In this document: one piece after another, positions 17,246-26,507 of the stretch
How positions within the stretch are numbered: position 1 is the stretch's first letter
Layout of the letters: each line of letters starts with the position of its first letter
Source: Agromyces mariniharenae
GTDB lineage: Bacteria; Actinomycetota; Actinomycetes; Actinomycetales; Microbacteriaceae
DNA: 64,000 nucleotides
Direction: 5' to 3'
Assembly (NCBI RefSeq): GCF_008122505.1
Contig: NZ_VSSB01000001.1
Coordinates: 1,224,891 to 1,288,890 of the forward strand
The notes under the pieces: model-generated
Told to the model about the DNA's origin: nothing
Seen by the model: the letters and a program-made list of their open reading frames with translations, nothing else
Databases searched by the model: none
Position numbers and translations under genes: made by a program

Positions 17246-19384
17246 ATGCAGCGCCGCACCGGGCTCCTCCACCTCCGCAACGGAGGGACCAGCGTCGTCC
17301 TCGACGCCCGCCACGCACCCCTGCCCGCGATCGTCTACTGGGGAATCGACCAGGGCGAGCTCGGCGAATCGGAGCTCGCGGCCCTCGGCACGGCGGCACT
17401 CCCCCAGCGGGTTTCAGGCGGACTCGACCAGCCGGCGCCGCTCACACTCATCCCGCAGGAGTCCTCGGGCTGGCTCGGCACGCCCGGGCTCGCGGGGCAC
17501 CGCGACGGCCGCTCGTTCTCCACCAAGCTCGTCACCGAGTCGATCGAGGTCGACGAGGCATCCACCCGGGCCGTGATCGGCGCAGCGGATGCCGCGGCCG
17601 GCCTCGCGGCCACCATCACGCTCGAGGTCACCCCGTCGGGCCTCCTCCGCCAGCGCATCGCGCTCGAGAACCGCGCGGCCGAGCCGTACTCGCTCGCCGC
17701 GCTCGCGCCCGTGTTCCCCGTGCCGGGCGACCTCGGCGAGCTCCTCGACACGACCGGGCGGCACCTGCGCGAGCGGTCGCCGCAGCGGCACGCCTTCACC
17801 ATCGGCACCCACGTGCGCGAGAGCCGGCGCGGACGCCCCGGCGCCGACGCGAGCCTCGTGCTCGCCGCCGGGCGCGCGGGCTTCGGCTTCGAGCGCGGGC
17901 TCGTGCACGCCGTGCACGTCGCCTGGAGCGGCAACCACCGCCTCGCGGCGGAGCGTACGCCCACGGCGGAGTCGTTCGTCTCGGCGGGCGAGCTGCTCGG
18001 CGCGGGCGAGATCGTGCTCGCAGCGGGCGAGTCGTACACCACGCCCTGGGCCATCGGCTCGTGGGGCGACGGACTGAACGAGCTCGCGCGGCGCTTCCAC
18101 GACGAGCTGCGCGCCCGCCCGCAGCATCCGCGGCGCCCGCGGCCCGTGACCCTGAACACGTGGGAGGCCGTGTACTTCGACCACGACCTCGAGACCCTGG
18201 CCACGCTCGCCGAGCGCGCCGCGGCCGTCGGCGTGGAGCGGTTCGTGCTCGACGACGGCTGGTTCCGCGGCCGTCGCGACGACACCGCGGGCCTCGGCGA
18301 CTGGGAGGTCGACGACACGGTCTGGCCGTCGGGCCTCGGCCCGCTCATCGAGCGCGTCCGCGGGCTCGGCATGGAGTTCGGCCTGTGGGTGGAGCCCGAG
18401 ATGGTGAACCTCGACAGCGAGCTCGCACGGGCGCATCCCGACTGGATCCTCCGCGGCCGCGACGAGCTGCCCGTGCCCGCGCGGCAGCAGTACGTGCTCG
18501 ACCTCGCGAACGAGGGCGCCTGGGCGCACCTGCTCGAGCGGCTCGACGCGCTGCTCGCCGCGTACGACATCGCGTACCTCAAGTGGGACCACAACCGCGA
18601 CCTCCTCGAGGCCGGCGCGGCCGACTCGGGTCGTGCCCGCGTGCACGACAACGTCGAGGCGCTCTACCGCCTGCTCGCGGAGCTGAAGCGGCGGCATCCG
18701 TCGCTCGAGATCGAGTCGTGCGCGTCGGGCGGCGCCCGCGTCGACCTCGGCATCCTCGAGCACACCGACCGCGTCTGGACGAGCGACACCCTCGACCCCG
18801 TCGAGCGCCTGCAGATCCAGCGCTACACGAGCCTCGTCGTGCCGCCCGAGATGATGGGCGCGCACCTCACGAGCCCCGTCGTGCACTCCACCGGCCGCCG
18901 TGTCTCGCTCGACCTCAGCGCCGGCGTCGCGATGCTCGGCCACCTCGGCATCGAGTGGGACCTCACCGCGCTCGACGACGACGGGCTCGCGTCGGTCGCC
19001 CGCTGGGTCGACCTGCACAAGCGGCACCGCGCCCTCATCCACTCCGGCGTGCTCGTGCACGGCGACACGGCGGATGCCACGACCGACGTCCGCGGCGTCG
19101 TCGCCCGCGACGGGGCATCCGCCCTCTTCACCTTCACGCAGGTCTCGACCAGCGTGACGTATCCGCCCGGACGCTTCACGCTGCCGGGCCTCGACGCGGA
19201 CCGCCGGTACTCCGTGCGGATCGCGGCGGGGAACGTGGCCGACGGACCCGGCCAGTCCCCGCTCCCCTGGGCCGAGCAGCCGATCACGCTGACCGGCCGG
19301 CAACTCGGCACGGCGGGCCTGCAGGCCCCCGTGCTCTTCCCCGCCCAGCTCGTGCTCCTCGAGCTGACTCCGGTGGTCGAGTAG
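17246..19384 (+). CDS. GH36 alpha-galactosidase
   Basis: The 712-residue cytoplasmic enzyme has the GH36 layout: N-terminal beta-supersandwich, TIM barrel and C-terminal domain. The catalytic motifs are present: nucleophile Asp448 in YLKWDHNRD and acid/base Asp514 in RVWTSDTLD, preceded by the substrate loop ESCASGGARVDLG. The DDGWFRGRR and GLWVEPEMVN motifs are also typical. It would hydrolyse melibiose, raffinose-type sugars or other alpha-galactosides brought in by the adjacent importer. No signal peptide is present. The last residues (PVVE) and the stop codon come from a palindromic repeat. The ATG is supported by a leaderless promoter under a ROK operator. Confidence 0.93.
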   Translation: MQRRTGLLHLRNGGTSVVLDARHAPLPAIVYWGIDQGELGESELAALGTAALPQRVSGGLDQPAPLTLIPQESSGWLGTPGLAGHRDGRSFSTKLVTESIEVDEASTRAVIGAADAAAGLAATITLEVTPSGLLRQRIALENRAAEPYSLAALAPVFPVPGDLGELLDTTGRHLRERSPQRHAFTIGTHVRESRRGRPGADASLVLAAGRAGFGFERGLVHAVHVAWSGNHRLAAERTPTAESFVSAGELLGAGEIVLAAGESYTTPWAIGSWGDGLNELARRFHDELRARPQHPRRPRPVTLNTWEAVYFDHDLETLATLAERAAAVGVERFVLDDGWFRGRRDDTAGLGDWEVDDTVWPSGLGPLIERVRGLGMEFGLWVEPEMVNLDSELARAHPDWILRGRDELPVPARQQYVLDLANEGAWAHLLERLDALLAAYDIAYLKWDHNRDLLEAGAADSGRARVHDNVEALYRLLAELKRRHPSLEIESCASGGARVDLGILEHTDRVWTSDTLDPVERLQIQRYTSLVVPPEMMGAHLTSPVVHSTGRRVSLDLSAGVAMLGHLGIEWDLTALDDDGLASVARWVDLHKRHRALIHSGVLVHGDTADATTDVRGVVARDGASALFTFTQVSTSVTYPPGRFTLPGLDADRRYSVRIAAGNVADGPGQSPLPWAEQPITLTGRQLGTAGLQAPVLFPAQLVLLELTPVVE

Positions 19385-19408
19385 CGCGATGCGCGTATCG
19401 AGACCACC
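19370..19408. repeat. Palindromic repeat, copy 2 (single half), at the end of the galactosidase gene
   Basis: CCGGTGGTCGAGTAGCG ... GCGTATCGAGACCACC matches one half of the 5439 element. Read in the frame of the galactosidase it gives P-V-V-E-stop, so the repeat supplies the gene's stop codon. Confidence 0.85.
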
Positions 19409-19465
19409 TTCCGATCCGTCCTGACACCAAGCACCCACCGCATCCGCAGCGCAAGGAGGCGCACC

Positions 19466-20785
19466 ATGACCGACCAGCCCATCCGCCCGGCGCGCGAGCA
19501 TCGGCGACGAGCACGGCGCCGCCGCACGCTCGCCGTCGCGGCATCCGCAGCCCTCGGCGCCCTGCTGCTCGCCGGCTGCTCGGCGCCCGGCGACGGACGC
19601 GTGCAGCTCGACTTCTTCCAGTTCAAGGGCGAGGCGCTCGAGGACTTCGAGCAGGTCATCGCGGACTTCGAGGCCGAGAACCCCGACATCGACGTGGTGC
19701 AGAACCAGGTCGCCGACGCCGACACGATCATCCGCACGCTGCTCGTGAAGGACAAGGCGCCCGACGTGATCACGCTGAACGCCAACGGCAACTTCGGCCG
19801 GCTCGCGCAGGCCGGCGTGTTCTACGACTTCTCCGACGAGCCGGTGCTGCAGACCATCAACCCCGCCGTGCAGGAGATCCTGGCGGACCTCGGCAACGCC
19901 GAGGGCGAGGTCAACGGCCTCGGCTACGTGAACAACGCCAACGGCGTCATCTACAACCGCGAGATCTTCGAGGAGCAGGGCCTCGAGGTGCCCGAGACCT
20001 GGGACGAGTTCATCGCCGTGTGCGACGCGCTCCGGGACGCGGGCATCGTGCCCTTCTACGGCACGCTCGCCGACTCGTGGACGGGGCTCCCCTCGTTCAA
20101 CGCGCTCGGCGCCTACCCCGCGCAGGGCGACTTCTTCGAGCAGATGCGCGAGGAGGGCGAGGACGTCGGCCCCGACTCGGAGGTGTCGTTCCAGCAGGAC
20201 TTCGCCGAGGCCATGGACCAGCAGTACGAGCTGTTCTCGTACACGCAGGAGGGCTACCGCGGCAAGACCTACGACGACGGCAACGCCGCGTTCGCGAACG
20301 GCGAGGTCGCCATGCTCATGCAGGGCATCTGGGCGATCAACCCGGTGAAGGAGATCAACCCCGACATCGACGCCGCGATCTTCCCCTACCCCGCGACCGA
20401 CGATCCCGACGACCGGCTGCTCGTCTCGGGCGTCGACGTGGTCGTGACCATGGGCGAGAACACGCCGCACCGCGAGGAGGCCCTGCGCTTCATCGACTAC
20501 CTGTTCGAGCAGGACGTGATCGAGCAGTTCGCCGCATCCCAGAACATGGTGCCCTCGGTCGAGGGCGCGCAGCTCAGCGACGACCCGGCCATCCAGTCGG
20601 TCGCGCCCTGGTTCGACGAGGGCCGCATCACCGGCTTCATCGACCACCAGATCCCGCCGAGCATCCCGCTCGCCGCGATCGACCAGGAGTTCCTCTTCAC
20701 CGGCGACGCGGATGCCGCGCTCGCCACCCTCGACCGCGAGTGGGCCAAGGTCGCCGCTCGCACGATCCCCGTGACGGGAGAATGA
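19466..20785 (+). CDS. Sugar-binding lipoprotein of second ABC importer
   Basis: The 439-residue protein begins at ATG 19466 behind a strong AAGGAGG. An Arg-rich N-terminus leads to a signal peptide and lipobox LLLAGC. The mature protein shows the family-1 solute-binding pattern (VQLDFFQFKGEALEDFEQVI, then KDKAPDVITLNANGNFGRLA and GEVAMLMQGIWAI). It is followed after 1 bp by two permease genes and preceded by the galactosidase, so alpha-galactosides or related oligosaccharides (raffinose, melibiose) are the likely cargo; this is context inference. Confidence 0.92.
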   Translation: MTDQPIRPAREHRRRARRRRTLAVAASAALGALLLAGCSAPGDGRVQLDFFQFKGEALEDFEQVIADFEAENPDIDVVQNQVADADTIIRTLLVKDKAPDVITLNANGNFGRLAQAGVFYDFSDEPVLQTINPAVQEILADLGNAEGEVNGLGYVNNANGVIYNREIFEEQGLEVPETWDEFIAVCDALRDAGIVPFYGTLADSWTGLPSFNALGAYPAQGDFFEQMREEGEDVGPDSEVSFQQDFAEAMDQQYELFSYTQEGYRGKTYDDGNAAFANGEVAMLMQGIWAINPVKEINPDIDAAIFPYPATDDPDDRLLVSGVDVVVTMGENTPHREEALRFIDYLFEQDVIEQFAASQNMVPSVEGAQLSDDPAIQSVAPWFDEGRITGFIDHQIPPSIPLAAIDQEFLFTGDADAALATLDREWAKVAARTIPVTGE

Positions 20786-20786
20786 C

Positions 20787-21725
20787 ATGACCACGCTGAC
20801 CCAGGCGGTGCGCAGCTCGTCCACCGCCGGCGAGAAGCCCGCCCGCGCCAAGCGCGTCAGGCTCGAGAGCCGCCGCGCCCTGCCCGCCTTCTACTGGATG
20901 GTGTGGCCCGCCGTCATCGCGTTCGCGCTGTTCCACACCCTTCCGGTGCTCGTGGGCATCTTCTTCAGCTTCACGAACTACGCCGGCTACGGCGAGTGGA
21001 ACTTCGTCGGGTTCTCGAACTACGTCAACCTCTTCCGCGACGACCGCGTGCTCGCCGCCTACGGGTTCTCGTTCCTGTTCGCGATCGTCGCGACGATCCT
21101 CACGAACGTGATCTCGCTCGCGATCGCCCTCGGCCTCCACGCGAAGATCAAGGCCCGCAACTTCTGGCGCGGCGTCTACTTCGTGCCCTACGTGCTCTCG
21201 ATCCTGGTGATCGGCTACGTGTTCCAGTTCTTCTTCTCGAACTCGCTGCCGAAGATCCTGTCGGGCATCCCCCTCTTCGCCGACAACATCCTCACCAGTC
21301 CCGACTGGGCATGGACCGCGATCGTCGTGCTGGCCGTCTGGCAGGCGTGCGCGTTCGCGATCATCATCTACCTGTCGGGCCTGCAGACCATTCCAGCCGA
21401 GCTCTACGAGGCGGCGTCGCTCGACGGCGCCTCCGCATGGCGCCAGTTCCGGTCGATCACCTTCCCGCTGATCGGGGCGTTCTTCACCATCAACGTGGTG
21501 CTGAGCCTGAAGGGGTACCTGCAGGTCTTCGACCAGATCGTCGCCCTCACGAACGGCGGTCCGGGCACCTCGACCGAATCCGTCACCCTGCTGATCTTCC
21601 GCGGCGGGTTCTCGGGCGGCGAGTTCGCCTACCAGACGGCCAACGCGGTGATCTTCTTCATCGTGATCACGGTCGTCTCGCTCTTCCAGTTCCGGGTCCT
21701 TCAGCGCAGAGAGGCCGACTTCTGA
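20787..21725 (+). CDS. ABC sugar importer permease (MsmF/MalF type)
   Basis: The 312-residue permease has six predicted membrane segments after a basic N-terminus. The ATPase-docking loop reads ELYEAASLDGASAWRQF about 100 residues from the end. It starts 1 bp after the binding-protein stop and its own stop overlaps the next permease start (TGATG), so the three genes are one tightly coupled operon. It lacks the large extracytoplasmic insert of the malF paralogue at 3794. No ATPase gene follows. Confidence 0.92.
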   Translation: MTTLTQAVRSSSTAGEKPARAKRVRLESRRALPAFYWMVWPAVIAFALFHTLPVLVGIFFSFTNYAGYGEWNFVGFSNYVNLFRDDRVLAAYGFSFLFAIVATILTNVISLAIALGLHAKIKARNFWRGVYFVPYVLSILVIGYVFQFFFSNSLPKILSGIPLFADNILTSPDWAWTAIVVLAVWQACAFAIIIYLSGLQTIPAELYEAASLDGASAWRQFRSITFPLIGAFFTINVVLSLKGYLQVFDQIVALTNGGPGTSTESVTLLIFRGGFSGGEFAYQTANAVIFFIVITVVSLFQFRVLQRREADF

Positions 21726-22633
21726 TGACCACCGCAACCACCACCCTCGCGCAGGCCGAGGAGGCCCTGCCCGACGTCCCGCGGCGACGCCGCGCCCGCA
21801 GCGACGACGACGACACCCGTCGGGTCAACTGGTGGGCCACCGCCCTCATCGCGGTCTGCTCGCTCACGATCCTGATCCCGCTCTACCTCGCGGTGGTCGT
21901 CTCGCTGAAGACACCCGACCAGCTGGCGTCGGGCACCGGCTTCGAATGGCCGAACCCGGTGAACTGGGCGAACTTCCCCGAGGCGTGGGAGCGCACGAAC
22001 TTCCCGCAGGCGCTCATGAACACCGCCCTCATCACCGTGGGGTCGGTCGTGTTCACACTCCTGACGAGCTCGATCGTCGCCTACGCCCTGGCCCGCAACA
22101 TCCACCGGCCGTTCTTCAAGGGCGTGTTCTTCTACCTGCTGGCGGCGCTGTTCATCCCGTTCCCGATCATCATGCTGCCGCTCGTGAAGCAGACGGCGAT
22201 CCTCGGACTCGACAACCAGGCGGGCATGATCGTGCTCTACACGATCTACGGACTCTCGCTGAACGTGTTCATCTACACCGCGTACATCCGCTCGATCCCG
22301 ATCGAGCTCGAGGAGGCGGCGAGGGTGGACGGCGCGTCGACGTGGCGGGTGTTCTGGCAGGTCATCTTCCCGCTGCTCGCGCCGATGAACGCAACGGTCG
22401 GCATCCTCACGTGCGTGTGGGCGTGGAACGACTTCATCATGCCGCTCGTCGTGCTGAGCGACCCCGCCGCGCGCACGCTGCCGCTCGCGCAGTACGTGTT
22501 CCAGGGGCAGTTCAACACCGACTACACGGTGGCGTTCGCGTCCTATCTCATGGCGATGGCGCCGCTGCTCATCGTCTACGTGTTCTCGCAGCGTTGGGTC
22601 ATCTCCGGCGTGACGCGGGGCTCCATCAAGTGA
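21725..22633 (+). CDS. ABC sugar importer permease (MsmG/MalG type)
   Basis: The 302-residue permease starts at the ATG that overlaps the preceding stop. After about 35 hydrophilic residues it has six membrane segments and the docking loop ELEEAARVDGASTWRVFWQV. It pairs with the 20787 permease to form the channel. The operon ends here as far as coupling goes; a 148-bp gap with an inverted repeat leads to the GH13 gene. Confidence 0.92.
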   Translation: MTTATTTLAQAEEALPDVPRRRRARSDDDDTRRVNWWATALIAVCSLTILIPLYLAVVVSLKTPDQLASGTGFEWPNPVNWANFPEAWERTNFPQALMNTALITVGSVVFTLLTSSIVAYALARNIHRPFFKGVFFYLLAALFIPFPIIMLPLVKQTAILGLDNQAGMIVLYTIYGLSLNVFIYTAYIRSIPIELEEAARVDGASTWRVFWQVIFPLLAPMNATVGILTCVWAWNDFIMPLVVLSDPAARTLPLAQYVFQGQFNTDYTVAFASYLMAMAPLLIVYVFSQRWVISGVTRGSIK

Positions 22634-22710
22634 CCGCGCGAACCGACCGCGGTCGCCTCCGCAAGGGGTGACCTCCTCGACCGGTTCCATGTAACCCTCG
22701 AAGCAGGCGA

Positions 22711-22759
22711 CGGATGCCTCGAGCCCTCGATCGGCGTATCGTGCGGCCCGAGGCATCCG
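22711..22759. promoter_or_regulatory. Perfect 11-bp inverted repeat upstream of second alpha-glucosidase
   Basis: CGGATGCCTCG (22711-22721) is mirrored by CGAGGCATCCG (22749-22759) with 27 bp between. TATCGT at 22736-22741 lies in the loop and could be a -10 box. It may be an operator pair, or a hairpin in the mRNA leader, or an attenuating element between the permease and glucosidase genes. Confidence 0.5.
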
Positions 22760-22781
22760 CTCGGAAAGGAAGGCCCGACCG

Positions 22782-24464
22782 ATGACCGACACGACCCCCA
22801 CGACCCTCGCCCAGGACGCGACGGCCGTCATCGCGAACGACCCCACCTGGTGGCGCCAGGCCGCCGTCTATCAGATCTACCCCCGCAGCTTCGCCGACGC
22901 GAACGGTGACGGCATCGGCGACCTCCGCGGCATCACGAGCCGCATCCCGTACCTCGCCGAGCTCGGCGTCGACGCGGTGTGGCTGTCACCGTTCTACCCG
23001 TCGGCGCTGGCCAACGGCGGGTACGACGTCGACGACTACCGCGACGTCGACCCGAAGCTCGGCACGCTCGCCGACTTCGACGAGATGGTGCGGGCGCTGC
23101 ACGCCGCCGGCATCCGCCTGATCGTCGACATCGTGCCGAACCACTCGTCGAACCGCCACGTGTGGTTCCAGGAGGCGCTCGCCGCACCGAAGGGTTCGGC
23201 GGCGCGCGAGCGCTACATCTTCCGCGACGGCGAGGGGCCCGACGGCACCGAGCCGCCGAGCGACTGGCAGGCGATGTTCGGCGGCTCGGCCTGGGAGCCG
23301 GTCGGCGACGGGCAGTTCTACCTGCACCTGTTCGCGCCCGAGCAGCCCGACTTCAACTGGGCGAACCGCGAGGTGCGCGACGACTTCCTCACGACCCTGC
23401 GGTTCTGGGCCGACCGGGGCGTCGACGGCTTCCGGGTCGACGTGGCCCACGCGCTCGCCAAGGACCTCACCTATCCCCTCCGCTCGCACGCCGAGCTCGA
23501 GGAGCTGAAGCTCGTGACCGACGGCTCGCACCCCCTCTGGGACCGAGAGGAGCTCGACGAGATCTACGCGGAGTGGCGCGCCGTGTTCGACGAGTACGAC
23601 CCGCCGCGCATCGCGGTCGCCGAGGCGTGGGTGGAGCCCGAGCGTCGCTACCGGTACGCTCTGCCGACGAGCCTGGGCCAGGCGTTCAACTTCGACCTGC
23701 TGCGCGCGAACTTCGACGCCGCCGAGTTCCTGGCGATCATCGACCACAACCTCGAGTCCGTCGCCGTGACCGGCTCGTCGAACACGTGGGTGTTCTCGAA
23801 CCACGACGTGGTGCGCCACCCCACCCGCTACGGCCTCGCCGACGACCCCGGGGACGACGGCGAGGTCGGCAAGCGGTGGCTGCTGCACGGCGGGCCGGCG
23901 GCGGAGCTCGACGCCGCGCTCGGCCTTCGTCGCGCCCGCGCGGCCACCCTGCTCATGCTGGCCCTGCCCGGCAGCGCCTACCTCTATCAGGGTGAGGAGC
24001 TCGGGCTCCCCGAGGTCGCCGAGATCCCCGACGCCGACCGGCAGGACCCCACGTTCTTCCGCAGCCCGGGGGTCGAGGTCGGCCGCGACGGATGCCGCGT
24101 GCCGCTGCCCTGGACGACGGCGGGCTCGTCGTCCGGCTTCGGCGACGACGGCGCGCACCTGCCGCAGCCCGGGTGGTGGGGCGAGTTCTCGGTGGAGGCC
24201 GAGACCGCCGACCCCGACTCCACGCTGGGCATGTACCGGCGGGCCCTGACACTGCGGCACGAGCTGCAGGACGCGGAGGGGCTGCTCTGGCACGACCACC
24301 CCGCGGGTTCCGACGTGCTCTGGTTCGCACGGCCGGGCGGCTGGCAGTCGATCACGAACTTCGGTGCGGAACCCGTCGACCTGCCCGAGGGCGAGGTGCT
24401 CATCACGAGCGCGCCGCTCGTCGACGGCCGCCTTGGTTCGGCCACGACGGCCTGGCTGCGCTGA
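22782..24464 (+). CDS. GH13 alpha-glucosidase, second paralogue
   Basis: The 560-residue enzyme starts at ATG 22782 with GGAAAGGAAGG upstream. It shows [20 protein letters not shown], nucleophile Asp220 in GFRVDVAHA, acid/base Glu281 in AEAWV and Asp342 in SNHDVVRH. It is colinear with the enzyme encoded at 7054 but has a different loop after the nucleophile. No signal peptide is seen. Its place behind the second importer suggests cleavage of glucosyl residues from the sugars imported there. Whether it prefers alpha-1,4 or alpha-1,6 bonds cannot be decided. Confidence 0.92.
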   Translation: MTDTTPTTLAQDATAVIANDPTWWRQAAVYQIYPRSFADANGDGIGDLRGITSRIPYLAELGVDAVWLSPFYPSALANGGYDVDDYRDVDPKLGTLADFDEMVRALHAAGIRLIVDIVPNHSSNRHVWFQEALAAPKGSAARERYIFRDGEGPDGTEPPSDWQAMFGGSAWEPVGDGQFYLHLFAPEQPDFNWANREVRDDFLTTLRFWADRGVDGFRVDVAHALAKDLTYPLRSHAELEELKLVTDGSHPLWDREELDEIYAEWRAVFDEYDPPRIAVAEAWVEPERRYRYALPTSLGQAFNFDLLRANFDAAEFLAIIDHNLESVAVTGSSNTWVFSNHDVVRHPTRYGLADDPGDDGEVGKRWLLHGGPAAELDAALGLRRARAATLLMLALPGSAYLYQGEELGLPEVAEIPDADRQDPTFFRSPGVEVGRDGCRVPLPWTTAGSSSGFGDDGAHLPQPGWWGEFSVEAETADPDSTLGMYRRALTLRHELQDAEGLLWHDHPAGSDVLWFARPGGWQSITNFGAEPVDLPEGEVLITSAPLVDGRLGSATTAWLR

Positions 24465-24570
24465 TCGCGGCGTGCGGATGCCGCGGCGTGCACGAGCTCG
24501 CGGCATCCGCCGACCCCGCGACATCCGCTCGCCCCGCGGCATCCGCTCGGCCCTCGATAGACTGGCCCGC

Positions 24571-25059
24571 ATGGCAGATTCGACGTTCGACATCGTGAGC
24601 AAGGTCGACAAGATGGAGGCCGACAACGCGGTCAACCAGGCCCGCAAGGAGATCGACCAGCGCTACGACTTCAAGGGCGTAGGCGCGTCGGTCGAGTGGT
24701 CGGGCGAGAAGATCCTGCTGAAGGCCTCGTCGGAGGAGCGCGTGAAGGCGGTCCTCGACGTCGTGCAGTCGAAGTTCATCAAGCGCGGCATCACCCTGAA
24801 GAGCCTCGACGCCGGCGAGCCGTACGCCTCCGGCAAGGAGTTCCGCATCGAGATCGCGCTCAAGCAGGGCATCGACCAGAAGGCGGCGAAGGAGATCGGC
24901 AAGATCATCCGCGAGGAGGGCCCGAAGTCGGTGAAGTCGCAGATCCAGGGCGACGAGCTGCGCGTCTCCTCCAAGAGCCGCGACGACCTGCAGGAGGTCA
25001 TCCGCCTGCTGAAGGCCGCCGACTTCGAGGTCGACCTCCAGTTCGTCAACTTCCGCTGA
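24571..25059 (+). CDS. yajQ: YajQ-family nucleotide-binding protein
   Basis: The 162-residue protein starts [20 protein letters not shown] and ends DLQFVNFR, the exact profile and length of YajQ. Members bind nucleotides, and the Xanthomonas homologue binds cyclic di-GMP; the role in actinobacteria is unknown. TAGACT at 24558-24563 lies 7 nt before the ATG, so the mRNA is probably leaderless. The 100 bp upstream hold four copies of the GGATGCCGC/GCGGCATCC-type word and no gene. The nudK gene starts 1 bp after the stop. Confidence 0.95.
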   Translation: MADSTFDIVSKVDKMEADNAVNQARKEIDQRYDFKGVGASVEWSGEKILLKASSEERVKAVLDVVQSKFIKRGITLKSLDAGEPYASGKEFRIEIALKQGIDQKAAKEIGKIIREEGPKSVKSQIQGDELRVSSKSRDDLQEVIRLLKAADFEVDLQFVNFR

Positions 25060-25060
25060 C

Positions 25061-25816
25061 GTGCCGGCGGCGGGCGACGGCGAGCGGATGCCGCAGGGCG
25101 ACGCCGCGCGCACGGGCGACGCCGCGCGCACGGGCGAGCGGATGCCGCAGCCGGGCGTCGACGTCCCCGACCGGCGAGGGCGCACGGGCCTCGACCGCAC
25201 GGGGCGAGACCTCGAGCGCAACCCGCGCGTGCGCGTGCGCGACGTGCGCGTGCTCGCGTCGAACTGGTACGTGACCCGCACGACGGCGTTCGACTTCCAG
25301 CACGCCGACGGCACGTGGACCGTCGAGGAGCGCGAGACGTACGACCGCGGCGACGGCGCGACCATCCTGCTCTACGAGCCCGAGGTCCGCACGGTGCTGC
25401 TCACCCGGCAGTTCCGCTTCCCCGTGTACGTGAACGGGCATCCCGACGGCATGCTCGTCGAGTCCGCGGCGGGCCTGCTCGACGAGGACGACCCCGAGAC
25501 GGCCATCCGCCGCGAGGCCGAGGAGGAGACCGGCCACGTGGTCGGCGACGTCGAGCACGTGTTCGACGTCTACATGAGCCCCGGCTCGGTGACCGAGCGG
25601 CTGCACTTCTTCGCCGCGCCCTACCGCCGCGGCGACGTGCTGCCCGGCGCCCGCACCGGCCTGGCCGAGGAAGGCGAGGACATCGAGGTGCTCGAGGTCG
25701 GGTTCGATGACGCGCTCGACCGCATCGGCCGCGACATCGTGGATGCGAAGACGATCATGCTGCTGCAGTGGGCGGCGCTTCGGGGGCCGTTCTCAGCTGG
25801 TCGCGCCGCCGGCTGA
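25061..25816 (+). CDS. nudK: NUDIX hydrolase, GDP-mannose pyrophosphatase NudK type
   Basis: The Nudix region AGLLDEDDPETAIRREAEEE-TG and the following VYMSPGSVTERLHFFAAPY closely match NudK, which hydrolyses GDP-mannose and similar nucleotide sugars; the family's Nudix box is degenerate at the first Glu, as here. Conserved sequence starts at about residue 50 (NPRVRVRDVRVLASNWYV). The first 50 residues from GTG 25061 are low complexity with a repeated GERMPQ / GDAARTG unit, so the true start may lie later (ATG codons at 25088 and 25142). It is probably cotranscribed with yajQ. A fragment of a second copy lies 600 bp downstream. Confidence 0.88.
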   Translation: MPAAGDGERMPQGDAARTGDAARTGERMPQPGVDVPDRRGRTGLDRTGRDLERNPRVRVRDVRVLASNWYVTRTTAFDFQHADGTWTVEERETYDRGDGATILLYEPEVRTVLLTRQFRFPVYVNGHPDGMLVESAAGLLDEDDPETAIRREAEEETGHVVGDVEHVFDVYMSPGSVTERLHFFAAPYRRGDVLPGARTGLAEEGEDIEVLEVGFDDALDRIGRDIVDAKTIMLLQWAALRGPFSAGRAAG

Positions 25817-25916
25817 GGGCCGATCGGCGGAGCCTGCCACGCGGCATCCGCACCGCGTCGTCGCATTCAGCTGCGCCGCCGTGGTCGAGCGTCCCGCCCG
25901 CCGACACCGCGGGCGA

Positions 25917-26243
25917 TCACGTCGAGGGGGTCGCGACGTGGCCTACGGCATCGACGAGCGGGCCCATCGCCCCGCGGAGGTGGAGCGGAACGGTAGCGTC
26001 CGACTCGGCCTCCTGGACCGGTGCCGGCGGCGCCTCCGCGATGACTTCGTCGATCGTGGTGTCGTCAGGCGCGCGCACGGCGGTCGTGCGGGGCGGCTCG
26101 GTCGCGGGCGGAACGAACGGCGAACCCGACGCCGTCCATCGTGCGAGCGGCACGACGCGGAGGGAGGAGGACGCCACCGCAGTGATCGCCACGCTCAGCG
26201 ACGACCGCACTTCGGTTGATCCGCGATGGATCGGGTTCCTCAT
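25917..26243 (-). CDS. Hypothetical protein, doubtful
   Basis: The 108-codon frame starts at ATG 26243 with GAGGAA just upstream. The product begins with mildly hydrophobic residues (SSLSVAITAVASSSLRVV) and is then Pro/Ala/Thr-rich without recognisable motifs. It fills most of the DNA between nudK and its downstream relic. Coding bias is acceptable but not decisive, and other frames in this stretch are also open. It may be a decayed gene. Confidence 0.35.
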   Translation of the reverse strand: MRNPIHRGSTEVRSSLSVAITAVASSSLRVVPLARWTASGSPFVPPATEPPRTTAVRAPDDTTIDEVIAEAPPAPVQEAESDATVPLHLRGAMGPLVDAVGHVATPST

Positions 26244-26405
26244 CACGAGTTCCTCGCGCACTGCTCGATCGACCCGATGATCGCACTCGCGACCGCCACC
26301 GTTGGCCGGACCGCCGAAGGGGCTCGACGTCGGGTCGCCCGGCCTGGATTGTGAGCGACGCTACGCCTGGGTACCCCGACCCGGTAGCCCCCAGTAGTGG
26401 TGAGC

Positions 26406-26507
26406 GGTGCCTCGCTCGGCGCGAAGACGATCATGCTCCTGGAGTGGGCGGCGCTGCGCGGTCCGTTCGCTCCGGCGTCGGGTCCGGCATCTGGCGGAGC
26501 CGCCTGA
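26406..26507 (+). pseudogene. C-terminal relic of a second nudK copy
   Basis: The frame reads ASLGAKTIMLLEWAALRGPF, then a Pro/Ser/Gly/Ala tail to TGA 26507. The end of the intact NudK reads DAKTIMLLQWAALRGPF. The DNA is near-identical over about 50 bp. Only the last 30 or so codons remain, with no upstream Nudix box. It overlaps, on the opposite strand, the 3' end of the membrane-protein gene. Confidence 0.8.

Noticed and set aside
17414..20851. Open frame of more than 1100 codons on the minus strand across the galactosidase and binding-protein genes
   Set aside because: Same reason: a GC-driven shadow with low-complexity product, crossing two recognised genes and their gap.
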